From positions 39,591 through 103,590 of the forward strand of contig JANQQC010000011.1 of assembly GCA_028285145.1 (NCBI GenBank): a DNA stretch of 64,000 nucleotides, given 5' to 3'. The notes under the pieces were generated by a model. It ran no database searches. It was not told the DNA's origin and was given only the letters and a program-made list of their open reading frames with translations. Below are positions 18,820-26,371 of the stretch, one piece after another; position 1 is the first letter of the stretch, and each line of letters opens with the position of its first letter. The stretch comes from Hyphomonadaceae bacterium (lineage in GTDB: Bacteria; Pseudomonadota; Alphaproteobacteria; Caulobacterales; Hyphomonadaceae). The translations under genes were made by a program, and so were the position numbers.

Positions 18820-19434
18820 ATGTCGGGCGAGCCATCAACAAGGGACGATGCGGGAAGCTGGACGGCGCGGTTTATCGCGCTCGCGCACAGCCCCGCCATC
18901 ATCCCGGCGCTGCTGCTTCTCGAAATCCTGGAAACAACGATTGTCCCGTTACCCTATGAGGCGGTCTTCATCGCGCTGTGCCTCGCCGCGCGAGACCGGA
19001 TCTGGCTGTTCACCGCCATTACTGTTCTGGGCAGCGCAATCGCCGGGTCCATCCTCTATGCGCTGGGCGCGGGCCTCGCCGACCCGATCGCAGCCCAGCT
19101 TGGCATTGCAGAGACCATCACAGCCTATGAAGACGTGTTCAGTGAACGCGGCGGCGTCCTGATCTTCCTTGGCGGGCTCACGCCTGTGCCGTCCTATGCG
19201 GTGAATCTGGTCGCTGGCGCGACCAGTTATCCGTTCTGGCCCTTTGTCGGCCTGTTCTCGCTCAGCCGCTTCATCCGCTTCGCCATACTGGGTCTGATCC
19301 TTTACCTCTTCGGCGACGCAATCACGCGCGGCTGGGAGCGCCTGCCGAAATGGCCAAGGCGCGTTCTGGTGGGCGCCTTTCTCATCGCGGTCGGCTGGTG
19401 GGCGCTATCGGGCCTCACCGAGCCCCCAGCCTGA
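18820..19434 (+). CDS. VTT-domain (DedA/SNARE-associated) membrane protein
   Basis: A 204-residue inner-membrane protein of the YqaA/DedA-like VTT superfamily. Membrane segments lie at about 25-50, 55-85, 110-140, 145-165 and 175-195, with the conserved LGGLTPVPSYAVNLVAGATSYPF re-entrant region. Relatives are lipid scramblase or flippase-like proteins, but no substrate can be assigned. It is divergent from the amidohydrolase gene. Confidence 0.88.
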   Translation: MSGEPSTRDDAGSWTARFIALAHSPAIIPALLLLEILETTIVPLPYEAVFIALCLAARDRIWLFTAITVLGSAIAGSILYALGAGLADPIAAQLGIAETITAYEDVFSERGGVLIFLGGLTPVPSYAVNLVAGATSYPFWPFVGLFSLSRFIRFAILGLILYLFGDAITRGWERLPKWPRRVLVGAFLIAVGWWALSGLTEPPA

Positions 19435-19471
19435 GCTTGAAACAAACGCCCCGCCCTGCTCATCTCGCGTG

Positions 19472-19954
19472 ATGAAAACGCTTCTCCCCCTCGCCGCCGA
19501 GATCGGCGCGCGCCTGAAAGACCGCGGCGAGACCATCGCCGTCTCTGAATCCTCCTCTGGCGGACTGATCTCTGCAGCTCTGCTCGCCGCGCCGGGGGCT
19601 TCGGCCTGGTATCGCGGCGGCGGCGTGATCTACACCGCTCAGGCGTTCAAGGGGCTGATGGGCCTCACACGGGACGACGTTGAAGGCATGCGCTCCTCCA
19701 GCGAGCCTTACGCCCGATTCATGGCGGGCACGATCCGCAGGAAACTCCGCGCGACATGGGGCCTGTGCGAGACGGGCGCGGCCGGCCCGAACGGCAACCC
19801 CTATGGCGACGCAGCCGGCCATACCTGCGTCGCGGTGGTCGGCGACAAACTGGAAACCTCCCGCACACTGGAGACCGGAGACTCCAACCGCGAAAAGAAT
19901 ATGCGCCGCTTCGCCATGGAAGCGCTGGAACTGATGCGCGAGACGGTGGACTAG
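19472..19954 (+). CDS. CinA C-terminal-type amidohydrolase (PncC-like)
   Basis: A roughly 160-residue stand-alone version of the CinA C-terminal domain, which in PncC deamidates nicotinamide mononucleotide for NAD recycling. Matching blocks are IAVSESSSGGLISAALLAAPGAS, YRGGGVIYTAQAFKGLMG and ETGAAGPNGNPYGDAAGHT. The usual ESCTGG motif reads ESSSGG, so the catalytic Ser is kept but the neighbouring Cys is lost; this may be a divergent subgroup. A GTG directly before the ATG could also serve as start. Confidence 0.85.
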   Translation: MKTLLPLAAEIGARLKDRGETIAVSESSSGGLISAALLAAPGASAWYRGGGVIYTAQAFKGLMGLTRDDVEGMRSSSEPYARFMAGTIRRKLRATWGLCETGAAGPNGNPYGDAAGHTCVAVVGDKLETSRTLETGDSNREKNMRRFAMEALELMRETVD

Positions 19955-19978
19955 CTTGTCATCCGCGCCGCATCCCTC

Positions 19979-21166
19979 TCATGCCGGCGGTGAAAGAATC
20001 CAGGCATCAACATGATCTCGGCCGACGACTGCTGCAGCGAGTTCCAGCATGCGGTTTCCACTAAAGCGGCCCGATGCGACCTCTTCGTCGAGCCAAGCCA
20101 ACGCATCGCCGCCTTGCTCGGCAAAACCACTCTGATTCATCCTGTGATAGATCGCGGCGGCCAGCAGGTGCATTCCACCATCCTGTTTCCGCCAATACTC
20201 GCCCTGGTCTCGCGCCTGTCCTAATTGCTCATTTATGACGGCCTCCAGAGCCTGCGTTGCATCCTCTTCAATTACGCCCTTGATTGAGGAGTAGCCGAAG
20301 GCAGGATTGGATTTCTCGACAATCAACTTTACCAATCCTTCCCGTCCCAGCCGATCAAGAATCCTCGTCGATTCTGGCCGGTCTGGCTCAAGGAAGGAAT
20401 GAATCATTTCGTGCACTGCGTTTCTACGCACGATATTGGTCGACCAGTTGGGGCTCGTGACAAATCGTTGCCCAGCGATGCGGATGCCGTGAGGCTCGGT
20501 CAGTTCTGTCAGAAAAATCGCAATCTCTGGCGTGATCGGCCGCCGGAGGTACCGCCGCAATTGCACGACGATGTCGACGGCGTCCAACTCGGCTGTCAGG
20601 GTCTGAACCTCCTTCAGTGACGGACGGTAGGTCTCGGTCCAGAACGCCGGGAAATCGGACGCTGCAACCGCTCGGAAGGCGCGCGCCGCCGGTTCGCGTA
20701 TCACGTTGAGGTCCGCACGCGACGTCTCGTCTTGGTAGAAGGCGGTGCCTTCGAAGCCAGCCTTGAGGGCCTCCGGTGTCGATAAGGTCGCAATCGTCGA
20801 CTCTAGCGAGTCTAACGGTCCGGCAGACACAATGAGCGCCAAAGCAGCCCCGGGTGTGTTCTTCCGCCCCGTCGAAGCAAGTGTCTCGATCAAGTGCTCG
20901 GAGGCCTCCACCGCATCCCGGCCGAGCACAGCGCGAATCTCTTCGCGCTTATCCTCGTGATGGCGCGCCTGAAGAACGTCGAGACTGGCCGCCGCGATTG
21001 TGACCGCAAAGCAGGCATCTAAACTGATTGACGGTTGAACGGTCCACACCGTACCGGGCGCAGAGTCTGGCTCGGGCCCGCCAGCGCTTGTGCAGGATGA
21101 CAGGGCAAGCGTTGCGCTGCCCATGGCGAGGATCTGGCGTCTGTCGAACTTGGTCATAAGCAACAT
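19979..21166 (-). CDS. Putative Tat-exported lipoprotein with HEXXH zinc-peptidase motif
   Basis: A 395-residue protein I cannot place in a named family. The N-terminus has twin arginines (FDRRQILAMG, Arg9-Arg10), a hydrophobic stretch and a lipobox ending at Cys25 (LALSSC), suggesting Tat export and lipidation. The only catalytic-looking motif is His252-Glu253-Met-Ile-His256 (AVHEMIHSFLEP), the HEXXH signature of zinc metallopeptidases. A candidate downstream glutamate lies in IEEDATQALEAVINE. The start may instead be the ATG at 21157. It is monocistronic, and the peptidase assignment is inferred. Confidence 0.75.
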   Translation of the reverse strand: MLLMTKFDRRQILAMGSATLALSSCTSAGGPEPDSAPGTVWTVQPSISLDACFAVTIAAASLDVLQARHHEDKREEIRAVLGRDAVEASEHLIETLASTGRKNTPGAALALIVSAGPLDSLESTIATLSTPEALKAGFEGTAFYQDETSRADLNVIREPAARAFRAVAASDFPAFWTETYRPSLKEVQTLTAELDAVDIVVQLRRYLRRPITPEIAIFLTELTEPHGIRIAGQRFVTSPNWSTNIVRRNAVHEMIHSFLEPDRPESTRILDRLGREGLVKLIVEKSNPAFGYSSIKGVIEEDATQALEAVINEQLGQARDQGEYWRKQDGGMHLLAAAIYHRMNQSGFAEQGGDALAWLDEEVASGRFSGNRMLELAAAVVGRDHVDAWILSPPA

Positions 21167-21216
21167 CTAGCAAGTCAGACGGGGCCGTCTTGAACAGGTG
21201 TGATGTCTGAAGCCGC

Positions 21217-21867
21217 TTAGCGCCCCGACCGAAGCCGGGCCGGGGTTGTGCCGAGTTCGCGCCGGCACACCCGGCTCATATGGCTCTGATCGGCAAACCC
21301 GGCCTCACCTGCAATATCGGCCAGCGACGCCCCCGCCGTCAGTCCTTTCAAAGCATGCTGCAGCTGCCGCTCGCGTCGCCACCGCCCCGGCGATATCCCG
21401 AAATGCGCCTTGAAGACGCGGTGCGCATGCTCACGGCTCACTTCGGCCTGGGCTTCGTCAAAGCGTCTGAAATCCAGTGAAACGAGATCGGCGAGCCAGT
21501 CCGGCATCGGCGCGGGGTCAACAAGCGAGCCCGTCGATACGGCCTCGCACACCTCCTCCGCGGTCGGCGGCCGCTCCTGCCCTGCCAGCCGCTCCGCGCC
21601 GCGTCCCGCGAACACCCCCCATGCAGGCGCGGCATCCCCAGACAAGGGAACGTTCCAGGCGCACCCCTCGTCCTCAATCGCATTGGTGTGCAGCTGCAAC
21701 GGCGGATGGATAACAATCATCGCCGTGCGAACCTCGAACCGGCCCTCAAGCGCCGCTTCGGAATAGCGCCCCGCCCTAACAATCGCAGCATAGCCATCGC
21801 GATGCCGGTGCGGCGCGATCGGCCCGGCGCGCAGGACATCCATGGCAGGAGACAAATCACGATACAT
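21217..21867 (-). CDS. AraC-family transcriptional regulator
   Basis: A 216-residue regulator with a short N-terminal sensor region and a C-terminal AraC domain (about 125-216). The first helix-turn-helix is SREHAHRVFKAHFGISPGRWRRERQLQHAL; the second is ASLADIAGEAGFADQSHMSRVCRRELGTTPARLR. It is short for the family because the cupin-like sensor is reduced. The nearest candidate target is the aldo/keto reductase that starts about 250 bases away on the opposite strand. Confidence 0.9.
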   Translation of the reverse strand: MYRDLSPAMDVLRAGPIAPHRHRDGYAAIVRAGRYSEAALEGRFEVRTAMIVIHPPLQLHTNAIEDEGCAWNVPLSGDAAPAWGVFAGRGAERLAGQERPPTAEEVCEAVSTGSLVDPAPMPDWLADLVSLDFRRFDEAQAEVSREHAHRVFKAHFGISPGRWRRERQLQHALKGLTAGASLADIAGEAGFADQSHMSRVCRRELGTTPARLRSGR

Positions 21868-22121
21868 GAGGCCTCACGTATGGCTGCCAGCGGCTGTCGG
21901 GGTACCCGCACATTGGACATGTGCAGATGCCGGGCGCATTGCGCAAGGGTTCCCTTTGGTTCGGGAAAGCCGCTTGGACTCCTCGAGGGGAAAGAGCTAG
22001 GCAGCGACCCGTATAATGCGCCGATCACCGGAAGCCTCATCCAGCCAAGTCATGCCGGCTTTGCCTGCCAGCCATCGGCCGTGTTAGCTCACGCATGATG
22101 AAGCGCAGCGGAGAAACCATC

Positions 22122-23132
22122 ATGCAAAAGCGGAATGTCGGGCCGTTCGAAATCAATCCGGTTGGCCTCGGCTGCATGAATATGATGCACGCCTACAATG
22201 CCCCGATCTCCGAAGCGGAGTCCGATGCGCTCCTGAATCGCGCGCTCGATCTGGGTTACGACTTCCTCGACACCGCGACCATCTATGGCATGGGCGAAAG
22301 CGAACGGCGCATCGGAAAGTTCCTCAAGCACAGGCGCGACGAATTCATTCTCGCCAGCAAATGCGTTCTGGGATTTGAAGACGGCAAGCGGATCCTTGAT
22401 GCGCGCCCGGAAACAATCATCGCCGCCTGCGAAGCCAGTCTGCAAAGGCTGCAAACCGACACAATCGATCTCTACTACATGCACCGCCCTGATCCGAACG
22501 TGCCGCTCGAAGACTCCGTCGGGGCCCTCGCCGACCTCGTGGCGCAGGGAAAGATCCGGTCCATCGGCCTGTCGGAAATGTCGGCGGAGATGCTCGAAGC
22601 GGCCTCGAAGGTTCACCCCATCGCGGCCATGCAATCGGAATACTCGCTGATTGTCCGCAATCCGGAGATCGCCGTGATTGAGGCCTGCAAGGCGCTTGGC
22701 ACAACGCTGGTGGCCTTCTCCCCTCTCGGCCGGGGCATCTTCTCGCAGGAGCCGCTCGATCCGGACGCCTACTGGGAAGGCGACATGCGTCGAAGCTTCT
22801 TCCCCCGTCTCGCCGAGCCGCATTTCTCAGAGAACATGAAACTGATGCCCCGCGCGCGCGAAATCGCGGAGAACCTTGGCTGTTCCCTGCCGCAACTCGC
22901 CATCGCCTGGACTCTCGCCAAGGGGCCTGAAGTGGTTGCCATCCCCGGCACCAAACGCATCGACCATCTGGAGGACAATTGGGGGGCAGGCACGGTCGCG
23001 CTCAGCCCGGACATTGTCGATGAACTGAACAATCATTTCACGCCAGAGGCGATCTCAGGCCCGCGCTACAATGCAATGGGACAAGCCACGGTGACGACTG
23101 AGCAATACCCCTTTGAAATGCAGGCCGGCTAG
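22122..23132 (+). CDS. Aldo/keto reductase
   Basis: NADPH-dependent oxidoreductase with a TIM barrel, 336 residues from the ATG at 22122 (GGAG about 9 bases upstream; an ATG pair at 22095 is less well placed). Active-site elements are DTATIYGMGESE (Asp and Tyr), the Lys in ILASKCV and the His in YYMHRPDPN. The NADP-binding end is VAIPGTKRIDHLEDN. It is followed 35 bases later by a short-chain dehydrogenase, probably one transcript. The substrate is unknown. Confidence 0.93.
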   Translation: MQKRNVGPFEINPVGLGCMNMMHAYNAPISEAESDALLNRALDLGYDFLDTATIYGMGESERRIGKFLKHRRDEFILASKCVLGFEDGKRILDARPETIIAACEASLQRLQTDTIDLYYMHRPDPNVPLEDSVGALADLVAQGKIRSIGLSEMSAEMLEAASKVHPIAAMQSEYSLIVRNPEIAVIEACKALGTTLVAFSPLGRGIFSQEPLDPDAYWEGDMRRSFFPRLAEPHFSENMKLMPRAREIAENLGCSLPQLAIAWTLAKGPEVVAIPGTKRIDHLEDNWGAGTVALSPDIVDELNNHFTPEAISGPRYNAMGQATVTTEQYPFEMQAG

Positions 23133-23167
23133 CCCAGTCTGGTCCGCCACAGGGAGAGGAGTTGGCG

Positions 23168-24004
23168 ATGACAGAATGGCTTGCAGAGGGCCGCACCGCC
23201 GTGGTGACGGGGGCAGCGGGCGGAATCGGGCTGGAAGCGGCCCGGCGCTTTGCTCAGGCCGGCATGAATATCGTGCTTGCCGATGTGAAAGAGGACGATC
23301 TGGCACAGGCCGAGACGTCGCTTGCCGACAGCGGCGCGAGTGTGCTCGCCCAACATTGCGATGTGTCAGACCCGGCCTCCTTGGAACGCCTGCGCACGGC
23401 AACGGAAGCCAGATTTGGCGCTGTCCATTGCCTGATGAACAATGCCGGCATTGGGCGCATGGGCACCAAGCCCTGGGAAGACATCGGCGCATTCCAGCAG
23501 ATGATCGGCATCAATCTGATGGGCGTCGTGCATGGCTGCCACGCCTTCATTCCGTCCATGCTCGCCCATGAGCAGCCGGCGGCCGTCATCAACACCGCGT
23601 CCAAACAGGGCATTACGCGCCCGCCCGGAAACTACGCCTACAACCTCTCAAAGGCGGGCGTGCTCGCCTACACTGAAAGCCTTGCGCACGCCTTCCGCAA
23701 TGAAGAGGGCTGCCAGATCACCGCCCATCTTCTCATTCCGGGGTTTGTCTACACGCCCATGGTCTCCGCATTCATTCCGGACAAGCCGCCCTTCGCGGCG
23801 ACGGCGGAAGAGACCGTCTCCTTCATGATGGACCGGCTGGAGAATGGGGACTTCTACATTCTCTGTCCTGACAATGAGACCCCGCGGACCCTGGATGAAA
23901 AACGGGTTCAGTGGACCGCCGACGACATCATCAAGAATCGTCCCGCGCTATCCCGCTGGCATCCCGAGTTTGAAGCCGAATACAAGGCGTTCGTGGAAGG
24001 CTAA
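23168..24004 (+). CDS. Short-chain dehydrogenase/reductase
   Basis: A 278-residue classical SDR. The nucleotide motif is TGAAGGIG (14-21), the structural motif is NNAG (91-94), and the catalytic residues are Ser145, Tyr158 and Lys162 (YNLSK). Asp39 after the second strand (VLADV) suggests NAD(H) preference. The ATG at 23168 has an AGGAG site; an in-frame TTG at 23162 is less likely. It is downstream of, and probably co-transcribed with, the aldo/keto reductase. The substrate is not predictable. Confidence 0.92.
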   Translation: MTEWLAEGRTAVVTGAAGGIGLEAARRFAQAGMNIVLADVKEDDLAQAETSLADSGASVLAQHCDVSDPASLERLRTATEARFGAVHCLMNNAGIGRMGTKPWEDIGAFQQMIGINLMGVVHGCHAFIPSMLAHEQPAAVINTASKQGITRPPGNYAYNLSKAGVLAYTESLAHAFRNEEGCQITAHLLIPGFVYTPMVSAFIPDKPPFAATAEETVSFMMDRLENGDFYILCPDNETPRTLDEKRVQWTADDIIKNRPALSRWHPEFEAEYKAFVEG

Positions 24005-24049
24005 GTGGGACGCAGGAGCCGTCAACTCAACAGAAAGAGCCGATCTTAC

Positions 24050-24439
24050 TTATGTGCAAAGTACACCAGCCTCACTGATGATTGACTGCGCGAGAAGGTT
24101 ACGTTTGTGAAACTTCGTGAGTTTTTGCCAAGAGCCATCTGTCGGTAAGAACCTGACAGTTGATGGATCGAGTGTTTCTGGATCGCCCGCCGAACTGGCC
24201 AGATCTTCGACCGTTGCCAAGAAGCAGGTACGCATACTCTCAGTATACAAATCATCCAATTCCTGCGGGATGTTTACCTGTAGTTCCAGCATCGAAAGTG
24301 GCCCGCTGGCGGTTCTGTCGATGCGGTAGAATGGCACCTCCTCAGCGTTCTTACTGCCGCGAGTTTGTGCGGAGTCATCCGAGCCCGCGGAACAGCCGCC
24401 GATCGTTAAGAGGGTCAAAATCAGCCACATGCGTCTCAT
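24050..24439 (-). CDS. Small hypothetical lipoprotein
   Basis: A 129-residue protein with a lipoprotein signal peptide (MRRMWLILTLLTIGGC, lipid attachment at Cys16) and a Ser/Asp-rich linker. The mature domain is unrecognised and has two further cysteines (RTCFLA and the C-terminal LCT). GAGG lies 8-11 bases upstream of the ATG. Composition is less GC-rich than the core genes to the left, marking the start of the accessory-looking block. Confidence 0.7.
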   Translation of the reverse strand: MRRMWLILTLLTIGGCSAGSDDSAQTRGSKNAEEVPFYRIDRTASGPLSMLELQVNIPQELDDLYTESMRTCFLATVEDLASSAGDPETLDPSTVRFLPTDGSWQKLTKFHKRNLLAQSIISEAGVLCT

Positions 24440-24674
24440 GCGATATCCTCAGCGAAACCTATCAACTCATCAGTTTGAGGCGCAGTGATTAAGCGATGCT
24501 CAATGGAATCGGTGCCATTTAACAGTGCTTCTCTTCTTGACCAGAATGGCCTGCTCGGCTGATACGCTCAACGAACATCTTTTGGCATATTCCAGATCTT
24601 TTCCGGCAACTCATTCTCGCTGATCTAAGCCGCTCCAGGACTCTGGAGTAGGCGCAGGAACAGACGAAGGAAAT

Positions 24675-25445
24675 TCAGCTCCTGCGAGGCAGCAATCCAG
24701 TTTGGCTGGAGATGGACAGAAGTGTGCCGTCCTCTGCGAATTGACGCTGATACCCCTGCACGGCCCCCGAGCTGAAACTTGCGATTTGCGTGACGGACAG
24801 CACCCACTCTGTCGGCCGCAATGCGCAGATGCGAATTGTATTGTCCAGACTGGTTCCGCCCCGGCTTCGTTCGTGCGCTCCAAGAAAGAAGTCCGACATC
24901 AGCGCGAGGAGTGGAGCCGTAATATCTGCCCGAAACTTTGGTCGCATCCACATCCATTCGAGACCCCTCTCTGGGTCTTCCAGTGCTGTGCGGCGCTCAA
25001 ACTGATCGATCAAGTTGCCAGGGCGAGCAAAGGCATCGTCTTGCTTCAGGGCACACTCTTCCGGTGCTGGTACGTCGTTCGGCACTTTCTCAAACTGTTG
25101 ATCAGGTTCGCCGGGGCGCTCTCCAAGGGCTGCGATCAGGGTCTGTAACTGATGACCCTCTCGCATGACCTTCGCCATGGCTTGAACAACGCTTCGTCCA
25201 CCGCCGGACTTCTCCACGGTGATTTCGAGTTGATCCCCATACATACCGTGATTGAGGAACTGTATCGTCGTCCATAAGAGCGGCTTTCCCGACCATGTTT
25301 GCAGGGCTTCAATTGCAGCGGCCATGGCGACACCGCCCATGAAAAACTGATCTTCAGGCGGGCCGACGCACGCGACATCCGTCGCTTCTATCTGGAACGT
25401 GCCGCTCGCTTCACTCGGTCTTGGCGTCCAGAACATCGCTGTCAC
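24675..25445 (-). CDS. Double-hotdog acyl-CoA thioesterase-like protein
   Basis: A 256-residue protein with TesB-type layout: FFMGGVAMAAAIEALQTW followed by TTIQFLNHGMYGDQLEITVE and GGGRSVVQAMAKV in the first hotdog, and SLDNTIRICALRPTEW plus a closing GTLLSISSQTGLLPRR in the second. It is distantly related in architecture to the protein at 14.5 kb. It begins with GTG (25445), and an ATG lies three codons later. The function is assigned by fold pattern only. It is the last clearly chromosomal-type gene before the structured region and patatin gene. Confidence 0.8.
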   Translation of the reverse strand: MTAMFWTPRPSEASGTFQIEATDVACVGPPEDQFFMGGVAMAAAIEALQTWSGKPLLWTTIQFLNHGMYGDQLEITVEKSGGGRSVVQAMAKVMREGHQLQTLIAALGERPGEPDQQFEKVPNDVPAPEECALKQDDAFARPGNLIDQFERRTALEDPERGLEWMWMRPKFRADITAPLLALMSDFFLGAHERSRGGTSLDNTIRICALRPTEWVLSVTQIASFSSGAVQGYQRQFAEDGTLLSISSQTGLLPRRS

Positions 25446-26371
25446 CCCAAAGCACTCCGCGACATTCTTCCGGCTTCCTCGTACACATGCAAGCGACCAG
25501 TTTGCGATGCGAGAGCAATGACTTCACTAGCAGGTCGATTATGTCTGCTTCGCGGTTGAACGTGCCCCTATCCCCGCCCTTTCCCCCACAAACACTGGCC
25601 CTCGTAAAACCTTATCCCCCTCCTCGCGCGCACAGCTATGATGCGTGTCATCGTCGCCCATGGGCCAGGTCCGGACCGGCTGGGTCGGGCGGCGGTGGGT
25701 GTGTTGACTGGCAGGGGCTGAGCGCCGGCTCTGATGGCCTGCCTAGCGACGCCGTCCGGGTGCCCGGTTAAACACCGGGTGGGAAGCGCCCCGGCCGCCA
25801 TGCTGGGCCCTGTGGAGACATGGGGCTTGTAGAAAGCAAGCATGGAGCACGGCTGAGGCCCGGCGGGACCGCGTGAAAGACACATCCGCGCGCGGACGCC
25901 TCGGCGTCAGGACACAGCGCACACCAAATAGCGAGACGTTCGAAGCGTCCGCGCGCAGGCTCTTCGAGGGAGCCAGACATTGGCGGGCTAGCCAATGTCC
26001 CCGAGAAGGCCACGAGCTTAGGCGAGTGGCCGGGCCAGAGAGAGGAACCGGACGCCAACAGGCGGGCCGGACTGAGGTGCAGGCTCTCAGGCTCGTCGCC
26101 CTCGGGCCTGACCCGAGGGCCTGGCTCTGACGGGTTCCGCCGGCGCGGGCGGACAGGCTCCGAGATGGGCCCTGCGTCAGCCGAAAGGACACTGTGAAAC
26201 CCATACGTTCGTGCTGCGCGGCAATTCCACATGTTCATCAAAAAGTACTGAGAGCCAAACAGCTTCTAAGTTCCAATCGAAGTAATCGCTCACAATTTTC
26301 TGTAATCTCATTGACAACCGCAGATTCAGTCAAGTTAGATCAAAAAGAATCGTTTCCGGGGGGCGCTGTTT
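25446..26371. other. 926-base stretch without a supportable gene
   Basis: No reading frame here looks protein-coding. The minus-strand frames of about 100-157 codons are Arg/Pro/Ser-rich and lie on top of the hairpins. Three parts can be told apart: 25446-25650, a mixed leader with pyrimidine runs; 25650-26215, very GC-rich and packed with inverted repeats (separate entry); and 26216-26371, abruptly AT-richer, matching the composition of the patatin gene that follows. Confidence 0.7.
25650..26215 (+). ncRNA. Candidate large structured non-coding RNA
   Basis: At least nine separate hairpins can be read. 25710-25743: GGCAGG/CCTGCC with inner GAGC/GCTC. 25763-25779: CCCGGT/ACCGGG. 25825-25841: GCTTG/CAAGC, loop TAGAAAG. 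25895-25908: GACGC/GCGTC. 25958-25974: GGCTC/GAGCC. 25977-25998: ACATTGGC/GCCAATGT, 8 bp perfect. 26008-26031: GGCCAC/GTGGCC. 26098-26120: GCCCTCGGG/CCCGAGGGC, 9 bp. 26136-26153: TCCGCC/GGCGGA. Unpaired joints on the plus strand are A/G-rich (GTGAAAGAC, GAGAGAGGAACC, CCGAAAGGACAC), which suggests plus-strand transcription towards the patatin gene. It matches no RNase P, tmRNA, 6S or SRP pattern I know. Boundaries are approximate. Confidence 0.45.

Noticed and set aside
21688..22098. Plus-strand 136-codon frame after the AraC gene
   Set aside because: First half is antisense to the AraC gene, the rest is intergenic; no motif.
25873..26130. Plus-strand 85-codon frame in the structured region
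   Set aside because: Spans five perfect hairpins, low-complexity composition, no ribosome-binding site.
25650..26215. RNase P RNA, tmRNA or group II intron as identity of the structured region
   Set aside because: Diagnostic RNase P and tmRNA sequences (including an encoded tag) and a reverse transcriptase or domain V were not found.
25743..26241. Two overlapping minus-strand frames of about 150 codons
   Set aside because: Arg/Pro/Ser-rich translations over the hairpin cluster; no motif or start context. Treated as non-coding.
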